Shown: positions 36,906 through 45,661 of the stretch, one piece after another | Layout of the letters: every line of letters begins with the position of its first letter | How positions within the stretch are numbered: position 1 is the stretch's first letter | DNA from: Thiobacillus sp. SCUT-2 | Lineage (GTDB): Bacteria > Pseudomonadota > Gammaproteobacteria > Burkholderiales > Thiobacillaceae | Direction of reading: 5' to 3' | Length of the DNA stretch: 64,000 nt | NCBI RefSeq assembly: GCF_035621355.1 | Contig: NZ_CP141769.1 | Coordinates: forward strand, 2,914,001-2,978,000 | Notes under the pieces: model-generated | The model's input: only the letters and a program-made list of their open reading frames with translations | The model's database searches: none | Told to the model about the DNA's origin: nothing | Made by a program: the position numbers and the translations under genes

Positions 36906-37074
36906 GAAAGGCGCGCTCAGGATCGCTTCAACTTTCCTGATGTCAGCGCTTAGCTGACGCTCAGTTATCCGCGGTTGGCCGGCTGCGTTTCGCTCGAAGC
37001 GGCCATTTAATATTGCCCCTCTCGTGGGGCAGACGCGCCTTCCACTCTTCACGCCGTGTAAACCGCCACCCAGC

Positions 37075-37245
37075 CTAAGTGGCGACTGTGACCATCCCGA
37101 TCCCAAGGAGAATCATGGCGACAATGTCGGAGACGATCGAGCCGATCGCCGAACTGATCTGAAAGTTTCCCGCGACCATGGCGGAAACCGCCAGCAGAAT
37201 CAGAATCCATCCGAAGGCTTTCTTACAATTCCGTATGCGAGGCAT
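37075..37245 (-). CDS. Possible 56-residue membrane protein
   Basis: A minus-strand frame with a basic start (MPRIRNCKKAFG) and two hydrophobic stretches (WILILLAVSAMVAG and IVAMILLGIGMVTVAT). It has the hallmarks of a small two-helix membrane protein, but no clear ribosome site and no recognised family. The rest of the gap 36906-37638 shows no supported gene. Confidence 0.35.
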   Translation of the reverse strand: MPRIRNCKKAFGWILILLAVSAMVAGNFQISSAIGSIVSDIVAMILLGIGMVTVAT

Positions 37246-37638
37246 GTGCTATCAAATTCTCCAAGACCCGAATGCGAAATAAGAATCCAGTTGGTGACCA
37301 TCTTACGCCGAAGTGTCGCAGCCAGGCCGATCATCTAGAATGTATGGAGTGAGAAGACCGAGCTCTGTCGGGGGCAGAAAAGACGGTCGTTTGGTGGGTC
37401 CGACGAGCTTGACGTGGCCTGCCGCCGGCATGCCGCCTATCGACCCAAAAATGATCAAAACCAATGGTCGCTGTGGCCGATGGCCGGAGTATAGCCGTCG
37501 GCTAGCCGAATCAGGGTGGCACGCAGCTTTGGCGACGCTCCATAGAATCACTAGAATTATTGGTTACTCAACGATGTTCATGGACGCAATTGAGGGCCAC
37601 CCTTAATTGTTCAACGCGCGATTACCTGGGAGACCCGT

Positions 37639-39747
37639 TTGGACCGTGCCAACCAGCATGAACTGGAATCGCTTGGTATCCTCGATATCATTGAGGATGG
37701 CGCTTTCATCTTTCGGCCCGACTCGCTGCGTTTCATTTACGTAAACGAGGGCGCAATCCAGCAGACGGGATACTCCAAAGAGGAATTGCTTGGCATGACG
37801 CCGCTCGACCTCACGCTGGAGTTTGATGAGTCTCGTTTCCGCCAATTGGTTGCGCCGCTGGTGTGTGGAGACGCCAGAACGACCCGATTCTCGACTACTC
37901 ACCGTCTCAAGGGCGGTGATATACGCCCAGTGGAGGTCATCCTCCAGTTTCTGGGCCTCACTGACAACGGGGCCAATCTCGTCGCTATCGTGCGTGACAT
38001 CACCGAGCGAAGGGAGGCGGAGGAAACCCTCCGCGAGCAGAAGGACTTCTTGAATGCGATCCTTGAGAACGAGCCGGAATGCGTGAAGGTCATTTCGACC
38101 GATGGGCGGTTGCTTCAGATGAATCGCGCCGGGTTGGCCATGTTGGAAACTCGAAGCCTGGATGATGCACAGCAAGAAGGACTTATCAACTATGTCCACC
38201 CTGAGGACCGTGGCGCCTTCATTCATCTGAGTCGGCGGGTGTTCAAAGGAAATTCCGGCAAACTCGAATTCCGAATTCGCGGGAAGAAAGGCACTGAGCG
38301 CTGGTTGGAGACGCATGCTTCCCCTCTTCGCAATGCTGAGGGCAATACCTATGCACTTGTCGGTGTGACGCGCGATATTACAGAGCGAAAGGCGAATGAA
38401 GCGCGGATTGAGTTTCTGGCTTTTCACGATTCGCTAACCACATTGCCGAACCGTGTACGTGCCAAGGATCACTTCGAATTGGCGATGGCGCATGCAAAAC
38501 GGACGACAACGTACGTCGCGTTCCTATTTCTTGACCTGGACAATTTCAAGACCATCAACGATTCGCTTGGTCATGCTATCGGCGACACTCTACTGAAATC
38601 GGTTGCGACGCGTTTGGGCGACGGCATCCGGGCCACTGACACTATCAGTCGGCAAGGTGGGGATGAATTCCTGCTCATCCTGCCGGATATGGGGGAAGCC
38701 GTCGCGGTCAGCGATATTGCTGAGAAGATCCTATACCAGCTGAGCCTGCCGTTCGAGATCAACGGCTATCAGCTCTTCACGTCAGCCTCCATCGGAATTG
38801 CGGTCTATCCAGACGACGGCGACAATTTCGACATCCTGCTCAAGAAAGCCGACACAGCGATGTACCAGGCCAAGAATGATGGCCGTAGCACATATCGCTT
38901 TTATCAAGAGCAGATGAACATCGACGCTGTCGAACAGCATCAGATGCTCAGTGGGTTGGCCAAAGCACTGGAGCGTCAGGAATTTGTTCTGCAGTTTCAA
39001 CCGCAGATTGATTTGTCCAGTCGCATGGTGATCGGCGCCGAAGCGCTTATCCGTTGGCAACATCCCGAACGCGGGTTGATCGCGCCAGAGAGTTTTATCG
39101 CGCTCGCAGAAGACTCCGGCCATATCGTTCCGATAGGCGAGTGGGTCTTGCTTGAGGCGTGCAAGCAGGCTGCAGCTTGGCGAAAAGCGGGGTTTCCCAA
39201 ACTGGTAATCGCCGTGAATCTCTCGGCCGTGCAGTTCAAGCGGGGAAATCTCGAGATGAGCGTTACCCGCGCGTTAACGGAATCGGGTCTGGATCCAGAC
39301 GATCTGGAGCTGGAACTCACCGAGTCCATCCTTATCCAGAATACCGAGCAGGTTCTGGCCACCGTTCGCAAGCTTAAAACGATCGGGGTGAGACTCTCGA
39401 TCGATGACTTTGGAACAGGCTATTCGAGCCTGGCTTACTTGAGCCGCTTTTCAGTGGATAAACTGAAAATTGATCGTTCATTTGTTCAGAACATGGTTGA
39501 CGATGCCGGCAGCGCGGCAATCGTCCGCGCCATAATCCAGATGGCTAAGAGCCTGAACCTCAAGACAATTGCGGAGGGTGTCGAGGATGAGAACACGCTC
39601 GCGCGTTTGCGCCTCTACCATTGTGACGCGGTTCAAGGCTACTACTATGGACGACCGATGACAGCGACGGAATTCTCCACCTACTTGAGCGAGAACCAAG
39701 TCGCATTGAGCTCGAACAGCGCCATATGGCGCGATTCGCGCGGCTGA
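37639..39747 (+). CDS. PAS-PAS-GGDEF-EAL cyclic-di-GMP enzyme
   Basis: A 702-residue protein starting with TTG (GGGAG upstream). Two PAS domains lie at about residues 12-130 and 135-255, each ending in a PAC motif (VRDITERREAEE, TRDITERKANEA). The GGDEF domain (LTTLPNRVRAKDHF, LFLDLDNFKTINDSLGH) carries an intact GGDEF, so diguanylate cyclase activity is possible. The EAL domain has EALIRWQHP, ELTESILIQN and DDFGTGYSSLAYL, all needed for phosphodiesterase activity. No membrane segment is present, so it is a cytosolic sensor. As transposon cargo it could alter host biofilm or motility. Confidence 0.92.
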   Translation: MDRANQHELESLGILDIIEDGAFIFRPDSLRFIYVNEGAIQQTGYSKEELLGMTPLDLTLEFDESRFRQLVAPLVCGDARTTRFSTTHRLKGGDIRPVEVILQFLGLTDNGANLVAIVRDITERREAEETLREQKDFLNAILENEPECVKVISTDGRLLQMNRAGLAMLETRSLDDAQQEGLINYVHPEDRGAFIHLSRRVFKGNSGKLEFRIRGKKGTERWLETHASPLRNAEGNTYALVGVTRDITERKANEARIEFLAFHDSLTTLPNRVRAKDHFELAMAHAKRTTTYVAFLFLDLDNFKTINDSLGHAIGDTLLKSVATRLGDGIRATDTISRQGGDEFLLILPDMGEAVAVSDIAEKILYQLSLPFEINGYQLFTSASIGIAVYPDDGDNFDILLKKADTAMYQAKNDGRSTYRFYQEQMNIDAVEQHQMLSGLAKALERQEFVLQFQPQIDLSSRMVIGAEALIRWQHPERGLIAPESFIALAEDSGHIVPIGEWVLLEACKQAAAWRKAGFPKLVIAVNLSAVQFKRGNLEMSVTRALTESGLDPDDLELELTESILIQNTEQVLATVRKLKTIGVRLSIDDFGTGYSSLAYLSRFSVDKLKIDRSFVQNMVDDAGSAAIVRAIIQMAKSLNLKTIAEGVEDENTLARLRLYHCDAVQGYYYGRPMTATEFSTYLSENQVALSSNSAIWRDSRG

Positions 39748-39802
39748 ATGGGGCCGACCCCTGTACAATTTTGCCTTGTCAGTACGCCCTGAGGAACTCC
39801 AC

Positions 39803-40243
39803 TTGCCCAACATCGCGTCCGTGTTCAAGGAAGAAATCGCCCGGCTGGTCCGCAGACAGCTTCGGAGCGAAACCGAACGCCTCAAGAAGGCATCGAGCCA
39901 CCACCGCTCCGAGATCGTCGCTTTAAAGCGGCGCATCGAGGCCCTGGAAAAGCAGATATCCCGCCTCGAAAAAATGGTGTCGAAGAAGGCGGCGCCTGCC
40001 GTCGCCGAGGAATCCGAAACAAAGCTGAGGTTCAGGCCGCAGGGTGCGCGCGCGCAGCGGACGCGACTCGGTCTGTCCGCGGCGGAAATGGGCGCGCTCG
40101 TGGGCGTCTCTGCCCAGACTATCTACAATTGGGAGGCTGGTACGACACGGCCACGGGCCGAGCAACTCGCCATCATCGCGGCCATCCGTAAGATGGGCAA
40201 GCGCGAGGTCAAGGTGCGGCTTGACCAGATGCAAACAGCCTGA
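39803..40243 (+). CDS. Coiled-coil plus HTH regulator, copy 2
   Basis: A 146-residue paralogue of the 34686-35126 product (about 119 of 146 residues identical by eye), with the same TTG start (MPNIASVFKEEIARLV), coiled coil and HTH (GVSAQTIYNWEAG). GAGGA lies upstream. The upstream bases of both copies are also similar (GACCC[T/C]TGTA), so promoter and gene were duplicated together. The duplication is old, given about 20% protein divergence. Confidence 0.8.
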   Translation: MPNIASVFKEEIARLVRRQLRSETERLKKASSHHRSEIVALKRRIEALEKQISRLEKMVSKKAAPAVAEESETKLRFRPQGARAQRTRLGLSAAEMGALVGVSAQTIYNWEAGTTRPRAEQLAIIAAIRKMGKREVKVRLDQMQTA

Positions 40244-40414
40244 CGGAACGGATGCTTTCTGGAGGGGACGCTGCGGGGAGCGCCTGTGCGAAACGGCTCA
40301 GCGGCGAATGGCAAGGGTCAGTTAGCCACGCGCCCAAGAGTCGCTTGAACGTTACGGTGGAAGACCAAGAAACAGTCTATGTGCCCCTCAAAATTGGGTT
40401 GCTGACGCGAGGTG

Positions 40415-40798
40415 TCAGCCAGCGCGCGTTCGGCCTGACTTCTTTAATAGGTCACGAACGTTGCGGGCCACGGCTTTCTTGTCGGCCGTCGAGAGCCTGC
40501 GAAAATCCGCCAGGACTTCCTGTTCAAACTGTGTGACTGAAACGGCAGATTTTGCCTGCCCCGTACCCAAGGCCAGCCATTCTGGCGAACACCCCAAAAC
40601 CCGTGCCATTCGAACCAGGGTGGAATCGCGCATGGATTTGGTCCTGCCGCGTTCGACCGTGCAGATCAGCGATGGCGAAACGCCGCATTGGCCGGCGAGC
40701 TCAACCTGGTTCATCCCGGCACGAATTCGCGCAGACCGGAGCCGCCCGCCAAGCGACGCCGGGCTTTGGGGCGAGCCAACAAGCCTCTTGCGTTCCAT
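40415..40798 (-). CDS. Xre-family HTH regulator
   Basis: A 127-residue protein. The HTH is RLRSARIRAGMNQVELAGQ followed by CGVSPSLICTVERGR (about residues 20-55), then a segment of the phage-repressor type (LGCSPEWLALGTG). The C-terminal helical part (FEQEVLADFRRLSTADKKAV) resembles CI-like regulators without a peptidase domain. It is transcribed away from the kdp remnant. Confidence 0.75.
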   Translation of the reverse strand: MERKRLVGSPQSPASLGGRLRSARIRAGMNQVELAGQCGVSPSLICTVERGRTKSMRDSTLVRMARVLGCSPEWLALGTGQAKSAVSVTQFEQEVLADFRRLSTADKKAVARNVRDLLKKSGRTRAG

Positions 40799-40888
40799 GC
40801 CTTTCCGCTCCTGCTTACGTTTTCTGACGGGCCGCGCCGGGCACGCCTACCACGATTCTAACCGCACCGCATATCAAGCCAACCGCCT

Positions 40889-41191
40889 GACGTAGCCAAG
40901 TATTTCGCCATCATCCCGGCAGCCTTCGTCACCACCTACCCGCAGCTCGCGGCGCTCAACGTCATGGGCCTGGCCAGCCCGGCTTCCGCCATCCTGTCGG
41001 CGGTGATTTTCAATGCACTGATCATCATGTTCCTGATCCCGCTGGCGCTGAAAGGCGTGAAATACCAACCCCTGGGCGCCGCTGTGCTGTTGCGGCGCAA
41101 CCTGGCGGTCTATGGACTGGGCGGCCTGATCGCGCCCTTCATCGGCATCAAGCTGATCGACATGCTGATCGCCGTTGCTGGGCTCGCCTGA
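40889..41191 (+). pseudogene. kdpB: KdpB C-terminal fragment
   Basis: An open frame begins to match KdpB at [20 protein letters not shown] and runs to its normal end ([19 protein letters not shown], then the last helix). About 100 of roughly 680 residues remain; the P-type ATPase domains and kdpA are missing, so no working pump can be made. The break is near 40889, beside the Xre gene. Confidence 0.88.
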
Positions 41192-41205
41192 GAAAGGAAA
41201 AGATC

Positions 41206-41784
41206 ATGAAAACCCTGTTTCGTCCCGCCATCACCCTGTTTGCCCTGTTATCCGCCGTCACCGGCATTGTCTACCCCGCGGCGGTTACCGGAATTGCGAA
41301 AATGCTGTTTCCCGCACAAGCGGAGGGCAGCCTGATCGTTGAGAACGGCAAGCCGGTCGGATCGCGGCTGATCGGCCAGAACTTTACTGACCCGAAATAC
41401 TTCTGGGGCCGCCCATCGGCCACCGGCCCGATGCCCTACAACGCCAGTGCCTCCAACGGCTCCAACCAGGGCCCGCTCAACCCGGCTCTGAAAGATGCGG
41501 TCAAGGCCCGGATCGATGCGCTCAAGGCGTCCGACCCGACCCAGACCGCGCCGATCCCGGTAGACCTGGTCACCGCCTCGGGCAGCGGTCTCGATCCCCA
41601 GATCAGCCCCGCCGCCGCCCGTTGGCAGGCCCCGCGCATCGCCCGCATCCGTGGCCTGAGCGAGGCCGCGGTGAGCAAGCTCATAGAAGCCCATACCGAG
41701 GGACGCCAGTTCGGCCTGCTGGGCGAACCCCGGGTCAACGTGCTGACGCTGAACCTGGCGCTTGATCGGCTCGGCAAGCCGTAA
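41206..41784 (+). CDS. kdpC: Potassium-transporting ATPase subunit C
   Basis: A 192-residue KdpC with its membrane anchor ([20 protein letters not shown]) and typical periplasmic motifs ([40 protein letters not shown]). AAAGGAAAAG precedes the ATG. The gene is complete, but its partners KdpA and KdpB are lost here, so it should have no function in this locus. Confidence 0.93.
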   Translation: MKTLFRPAITLFALLSAVTGIVYPAAVTGIAKMLFPAQAEGSLIVENGKPVGSRLIGQNFTDPKYFWGRPSATGPMPYNASASNGSNQGPLNPALKDAVKARIDALKASDPTQTAPIPVDLVTASGSGLDPQISPAAARWQAPRIARIRGLSEAAVSKLIEAHTEGRQFGLLGEPRVNVLTLNLALDRLGKP

Positions 41785-41793
41785 ACTGTTGCC

Positions 41794-42396
41794 ATGGCCG
41801 ATACCGTTACCCGCCCTGATCCGGATGCCCTGCTTGCCCGCATCGAGGCCGATACCGAACGCGAACAGCGGGGGAACCTGCTGGACATGGCGCGCCTGCA
41901 GGAGGGCCACGTCCAGCTCAGGCGGGAATGGCAGCCCCTGGAGGAAGTGGTGGGCGCCTCGATGCAGACCCTGGCTGTTCCCCTGGCGCGGCATGAGGTG
42001 GTCGTCAACCTGCCGGCCGACCTGCCTTTGCTGGAGTTCGACAGCGTGCTGATGGAACGGGTGTTCTGCAATCTGCTGGAGAATGCCGCGAAGTACACCC
42101 CCGCAGGCAGCCGCATCGAGATCGCTGCCCGCAACGAGGGTGACCGCATCACGATCACCGTCGCCGACAACGGACCGGGGCTGCCGCCCGGTCGGGAGGA
42201 AAGCCTGTTCGAGAAATTCACCCGTGGCCAGGACGAATCCTCCGTGGCGGGGGTCGGCCTCGGCCTCGCCATCGTGCGTGCCATCGTCCAGGCGCACAAG
42301 GGAACGGTCAGAGGGGAAAATCGTCCCGAAGGCGGCGCCCGCTTCATCATCACCCTGCCTGCCGGCGAGCCGCCCGTCGTCGTCCCGGAGATCTGA
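41794..42396 (+). pseudogene. kdpD: KdpD sensor kinase with large in-frame deletion
   Basis: 200 codons. The first 27 match the KdpD start (TRPDPDALLARIEADTERE) and from residue 28 the sequence jumps to the end of the dimerisation domain (NLLDMARLQEGHVQL). It continues through an intact ATPase domain (VFCNLLENAAKYTPAGS, ADNGPGLPPG, GVGLGLAIVRAI). About 650 residues are missing: the KdpD and USP sensor domains, four membrane helices, GAF, and the phospho-acceptor His. It cannot autophosphorylate; whether the soluble ATPase remnant affects KdpE is unknown. Confidence 0.85.
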
Positions 42397-42402
42397 ACCC
42401 GA

Positions 42403-43107
42403 ATGGAAGACCTGCGCGCCGCTTCGCCCACCGTGGTCGTCATCGAAGACGAGCCCCAGATCCGCCGCTTCGTGCGCACCGCGCTGGAGGCCGAGGGCTG
42501 TCACGTGGTGGAAGCCGGTGAAGGAGGGCGTGGCCTGGTGGAGGCCGGCACGCGCAAGCCCGACCTGGTCATCCTGGACCTGGGCCTGCCGGACCGGGAC
42601 GGCGTCGACGTGGTGCGTGATCTTCGTAACTGGTCCGCCGTCCCCATCCTGATCCTGTCCGCCCGAGTCGACGAGACCGACAAGGTGGCCGCCTTGGACG
42701 CCGGGGCGGACGACTACCTGACCAAGCCTTTTGGCGTGGCGGAACTGCTGGCGCGGGTGCGTGCGCTGCTGCGTCGTACGCGCCTGTCCGGCGGCGAAGG
42801 GCCATTGGTCACTTTCGGCGAGGTGACGGTGGACTTGGCCCGCCGTCAGGTCCACCGTGGCGGCGCAGAGGTCCGCCTTACCCCCATCGAATACCGGCTG
42901 CTCGCCCTGCTCATCGCCAATGCCGGCCGGGTGCTCACCCACCGGCAACTGCTGCGGGAAGTCTGGGGCCCCAGCCACGCCGAGGACACCCACTACCTCC
43001 GCGTCTACATGACGGGCCTTCGCCGCAAGCTGGAGGCAAACCCGGCCCTGCCTCGCCACATCCGCACCGAATCCGGAGTGGGCTATCGCCTCGTGACCGA
43101 CATGTGA
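42403..43107 (+). CDS. kdpE: KdpE response regulator
   Basis: A 234-residue OmpR-family regulator with a receiver domain (Glu-Asp-Glu at 15-17, phospho-acceptor Asp59 in LVILDLGLPD, Lys in YLTKPFG) and a winged helix (VRLTPIEYRLLALLI, THRQLLREVWGPSHAEDTHY, LRVYMTGLRRKLE). It is complete, but its cognate kinase next door lacks the phospho-donor His. Confidence 0.93.
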   Translation: MEDLRAASPTVVVIEDEPQIRRFVRTALEAEGCHVVEAGEGGRGLVEAGTRKPDLVILDLGLPDRDGVDVVRDLRNWSAVPILILSARVDETDKVAALDAGADDYLTKPFGVAELLARVRALLRRTRLSGGEGPLVTFGEVTVDLARRQVHRGGAEVRLTPIEYRLLALLIANAGRVLTHRQLLREVWGPSHAEDTHYLRVYMTGLRRKLEANPALPRHIRTESGVGYRLVTDM

Positions 43108-43523
43108 TTGGAACGTATTTCCACTACTCACCACGGTCGCGCAGGACCGATCGACCCCTTTGAACCGAGGAGTGGACTGTGGCGTCAACTATCCTGACCG
43201 GCCGCTTCTGGCTGGGAGCGGACCTTGCGCCTGCAAGGACTAAGTGGCCGCTCTGGCCGAGGACGCGACGATGGAACTCACTTTTTCGACAGGCCGAAGG
43301 CCGATCATCGGCCAGAGCCGCCGTTAGCGTACTGCGCCACCTAGGTCAGTTATGCAACGCACACCGGCCATTGGGTCTAAATGCCGCCGAATGGCCGCTT
43401 CAGCTTTGGCGAATGCGTACTCCCGATCCTAAACAGCCGAACAGACTTTGCGCCTAGCTCGTCCGGTTTTTCGGTGCGAAGTAGACCTTCAGGCATTGTC
43501 GAACTGCTTAATGCTGCCTGCCC
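43108..43523. other. Intergenic stretch without supported gene
   Basis: Open frames here are short and of unlikely composition. The stretch contains several GGCCGCT-rich segments and divides the kdp remnant from the chromate cluster, so it is probably a junction of two cargo modules. Confidence 0.5.
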
Positions 43524-44573
43524 TCAATGGTTATGCCGGTGGTGCGCGTCTGGGAAGTGCGGATGCGTGTGGATCAGCGGTTCGTGCCGGTGAAGATGGC
43601 TATGTTTGGTGCCGGGAGACACCGGATAGTCATGCGCGTGCAGGTGGTGTTCATCGTGGACATGTTCGTGGCTGTGTTCCATTTCTTCGTGGCTGTGGCT
43701 GTGCTCATGGCGCTCGGTTAGATGCAACCACGTCCCCAGCGCCATCAATGCACCTGCAAACAGCAGCGGTATGGTGATTGGCTCCCCCATCAGTACAGCG
43801 AGCAAGGCACCGAAGAACGGCGCGACCGAAAAATAAGCCCCAGTGCGTGCAGTGCCAAGGTGGCGCAGACCTACAACGAATAGGACCAGACTCACCCCAT
43901 AGGCAAGCAAGCCTACCATCATCGCACCCGCCAAATCTGGCAATGCCGGCATCGACGCGCCCAGCGAAAAGGCTAGACCCAGATTGACGATGCCGGATAC
44001 CAAGCCTTTCACAGAGGCGATCCAAGTGGCATCGGTAAGTGACACCTTGCGGGTCAAGTTGTTGTCGACACCCCAGGCGAAACACGCGCCAAGGATGGCC
44101 AGCGTCGGCCACAGTCCGGCAATACGTGCACCTGAGGGGGCGCTCAGGACTGTCGCACCGGCCACGATGGCCAGCATGCCCAGTGCGATGCGCCGGTCGA
44201 AGTTCTCCTTGAATGCAAACCACGCCAGTAACGCAGTGAACACGCTTTCGGCATTCAGCAGGAGGGACGCGCCAGATGCGGGCATCCCCGTCAGCCCGAA
44301 CATCAACAGCACTGGACCGATGATCCCGCCTGACAAAATCGCCCCGAAAAACCACGGCGCTTCATTCCGGGCAAGCCGAACGACAGGGGCACGGCTCAGC
44401 CAACGATAAAGTGATAGGCCGACTCCAGAACCCAAATAGAGCAGTCCTGCCAACATCCACGGATTTACAGCATCAAGCAGCAACTTTGCGAGCGGTGTTC
44501 CCGCCCCAAACAGTAAGGCAGCGCCGAGTGCGGCTGGCACGCCAGGCTGGCGTAGCCCTTCTTTCCAATTCAT
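43524..44573 (-). CDS. EamA/DMT-family transporter with His-rich tail
   Basis: A 349-residue membrane protein with ten hydrophobic helices in two EamA repeats (ALGAALLFGAGTPLAKLLLD; GACFAWGVDNNLTRKVSLTD). A 60-residue C-terminal tail holds more than 20 histidines (HEHSHSHEEMEHSHEHVHDE and similar), suggesting metal binding. It is divergent from the chromate operon, with 130 nt between the starts, and likely belongs to the same metal-resistance module. The exported substrate is unknown. Confidence 0.85.
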   Translation of the reverse strand: MNWKEGLRQPGVPAALGAALLFGAGTPLAKLLLDAVNPWMLAGLLYLGSGVGLSLYRWLSRAPVVRLARNEAPWFFGAILSGGIIGPVLLMFGLTGMPASGASLLLNAESVFTALLAWFAFKENFDRRIALGMLAIVAGATVLSAPSGARIAGLWPTLAILGACFAWGVDNNLTRKVSLTDATWIASVKGLVSGIVNLGLAFSLGASMPALPDLAGAMMVGLLAYGVSLVLFVVGLRHLGTARTGAYFSVAPFFGALLAVLMGEPITIPLLFAGALMALGTWLHLTERHEHSHSHEEMEHSHEHVHDEHHLHAHDYPVSPGTKHSHLHRHEPLIHTHPHFPDAHHRHNH

Positions 44574-44703
44574 ATCCCAATTCCTGAACTACAACCCGTT
44601 CAGCATAAACGCTGACCGATTGAAATAGCGTGCCCTCTGGCGCGTTTCTTCAACTGGACAGCAGGCATTGACCCTGTGCCAATTGTGATGTAATACTTGT
44701 TAC

Positions 44704-45645
44704 ATGACTGTAGATTATGTGACATGGACATTGATCGTCCTAACCCTGCCCACGCAGAACGCCACTGCGCGCATGCGCATCTGGCGCGGCCTGAAAGGTT
44801 TGGGGTGTGCGGCGCTGCGCGACGGCGCGTGGCTGTTGCCGGAAACCGCCACGACGCGGCAGGCGCTTGATGCGCTGGCAAATGAAACCCGCGCTGCAGG
44901 CGGTACAGCGTGGCTGCTCCGGCTGGACGCGGAGGAGGCACAGTCAGCCGCATTTCAGGGGATGTTTGACCGCACCGCGGAATACGCTGAACTGTTGGCG
45001 GACCTGACACGCTTCGACCCCTTGGCCGAGAATGCCCCGACCGCCAATAAGACTCTGAAGGCCTTGCGGCGCCGTTTCGAAACCCTGGTCGAACAGGATT
45101 ATTTCCCCGGTGCCGGCAAGCTCGAGGCTGAAGCACGTCTGCAAACCCTGGAAGCCACGCTGGCCGCCCGTCTATCGCCCAACGAGCCGCATTTTCGGGA
45201 TGGCCAGCCGGAGCGGCTGGCGCTGGGCGACTTCCAGAAACGCACCTGGGCCACCCGGCAAGACATGTGGGTGGATCGGCTGGCATCCGCCTGGCTGATC
45301 CGCCGTTTCATCGACCGCAAGGCGCGCTTCGTCTGGCTGGAACGTGTCCAGGACTGCCCCGCCGATGTCTTGGGATTCGATTTCGACGGTGCGCGCTTTA
45401 CCCACGTAGGCCATCGCGTCACCTTCGAAACCCTGCTGGCGAGCTTCGGACTGGAGAACGACGCTGCCCTGATGCGCATCGGCGCCATCGTCCATGCGCT
45501 CGACGTAGGTGGCGACGCCCCCGAGGCCGCCGGTTTCGAGATTCTGCTGAAGGGGCTCAAGGCGCGCATCCAGGATGACGACGCCTTGCTCAAGCAGGGT
45601 GGGCAGATGCTGGACGACTTATACGCAGTCTTTGACAACCCCTGA
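44704..45645 (+). CDS. chrB: Chromate resistance regulator ChrB
   Basis: A 313-residue protein. The N-terminal half is a ChrB regulatory domain (TWTLIVLTLPTQNATARMRI, then WRGLKGLGCAALRDGAWLLP). The C-terminal ChrB domain has DMWVDRLASAWLIRRFIDRK, CPADVLGFDFDGARFTHVGH and FETLLASFGL. ChrB acts as a chromate-responsive repressor in related operons. It leads the chr operon and its promoter must lie in the 130 nt shared with the EamA gene. Confidence 0.92.
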   Translation: MTVDYVTWTLIVLTLPTQNATARMRIWRGLKGLGCAALRDGAWLLPETATTRQALDALANETRAAGGTAWLLRLDAEEAQSAAFQGMFDRTAEYAELLADLTRFDPLAENAPTANKTLKALRRRFETLVEQDYFPGAGKLEAEARLQTLEATLAARLSPNEPHFRDGQPERLALGDFQKRTWATRQDMWVDRLASAWLIRRFIDRKARFVWLERVQDCPADVLGFDFDGARFTHVGHRVTFETLLASFGLENDAALMRIGAIVHALDVGGDAPEAAGFEILLKGLKARIQDDDALLKQGGQMLDDLYAVFDNP

Positions 45646-45661
45646 TTGGACTGGATCCATC

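Noticed and set aside
43179..43457. 92-codon frame between kdpE and the EamA gene
   Set aside because: Trp/Arg-rich composition, no ribosome site and no family features; considered non-coding.
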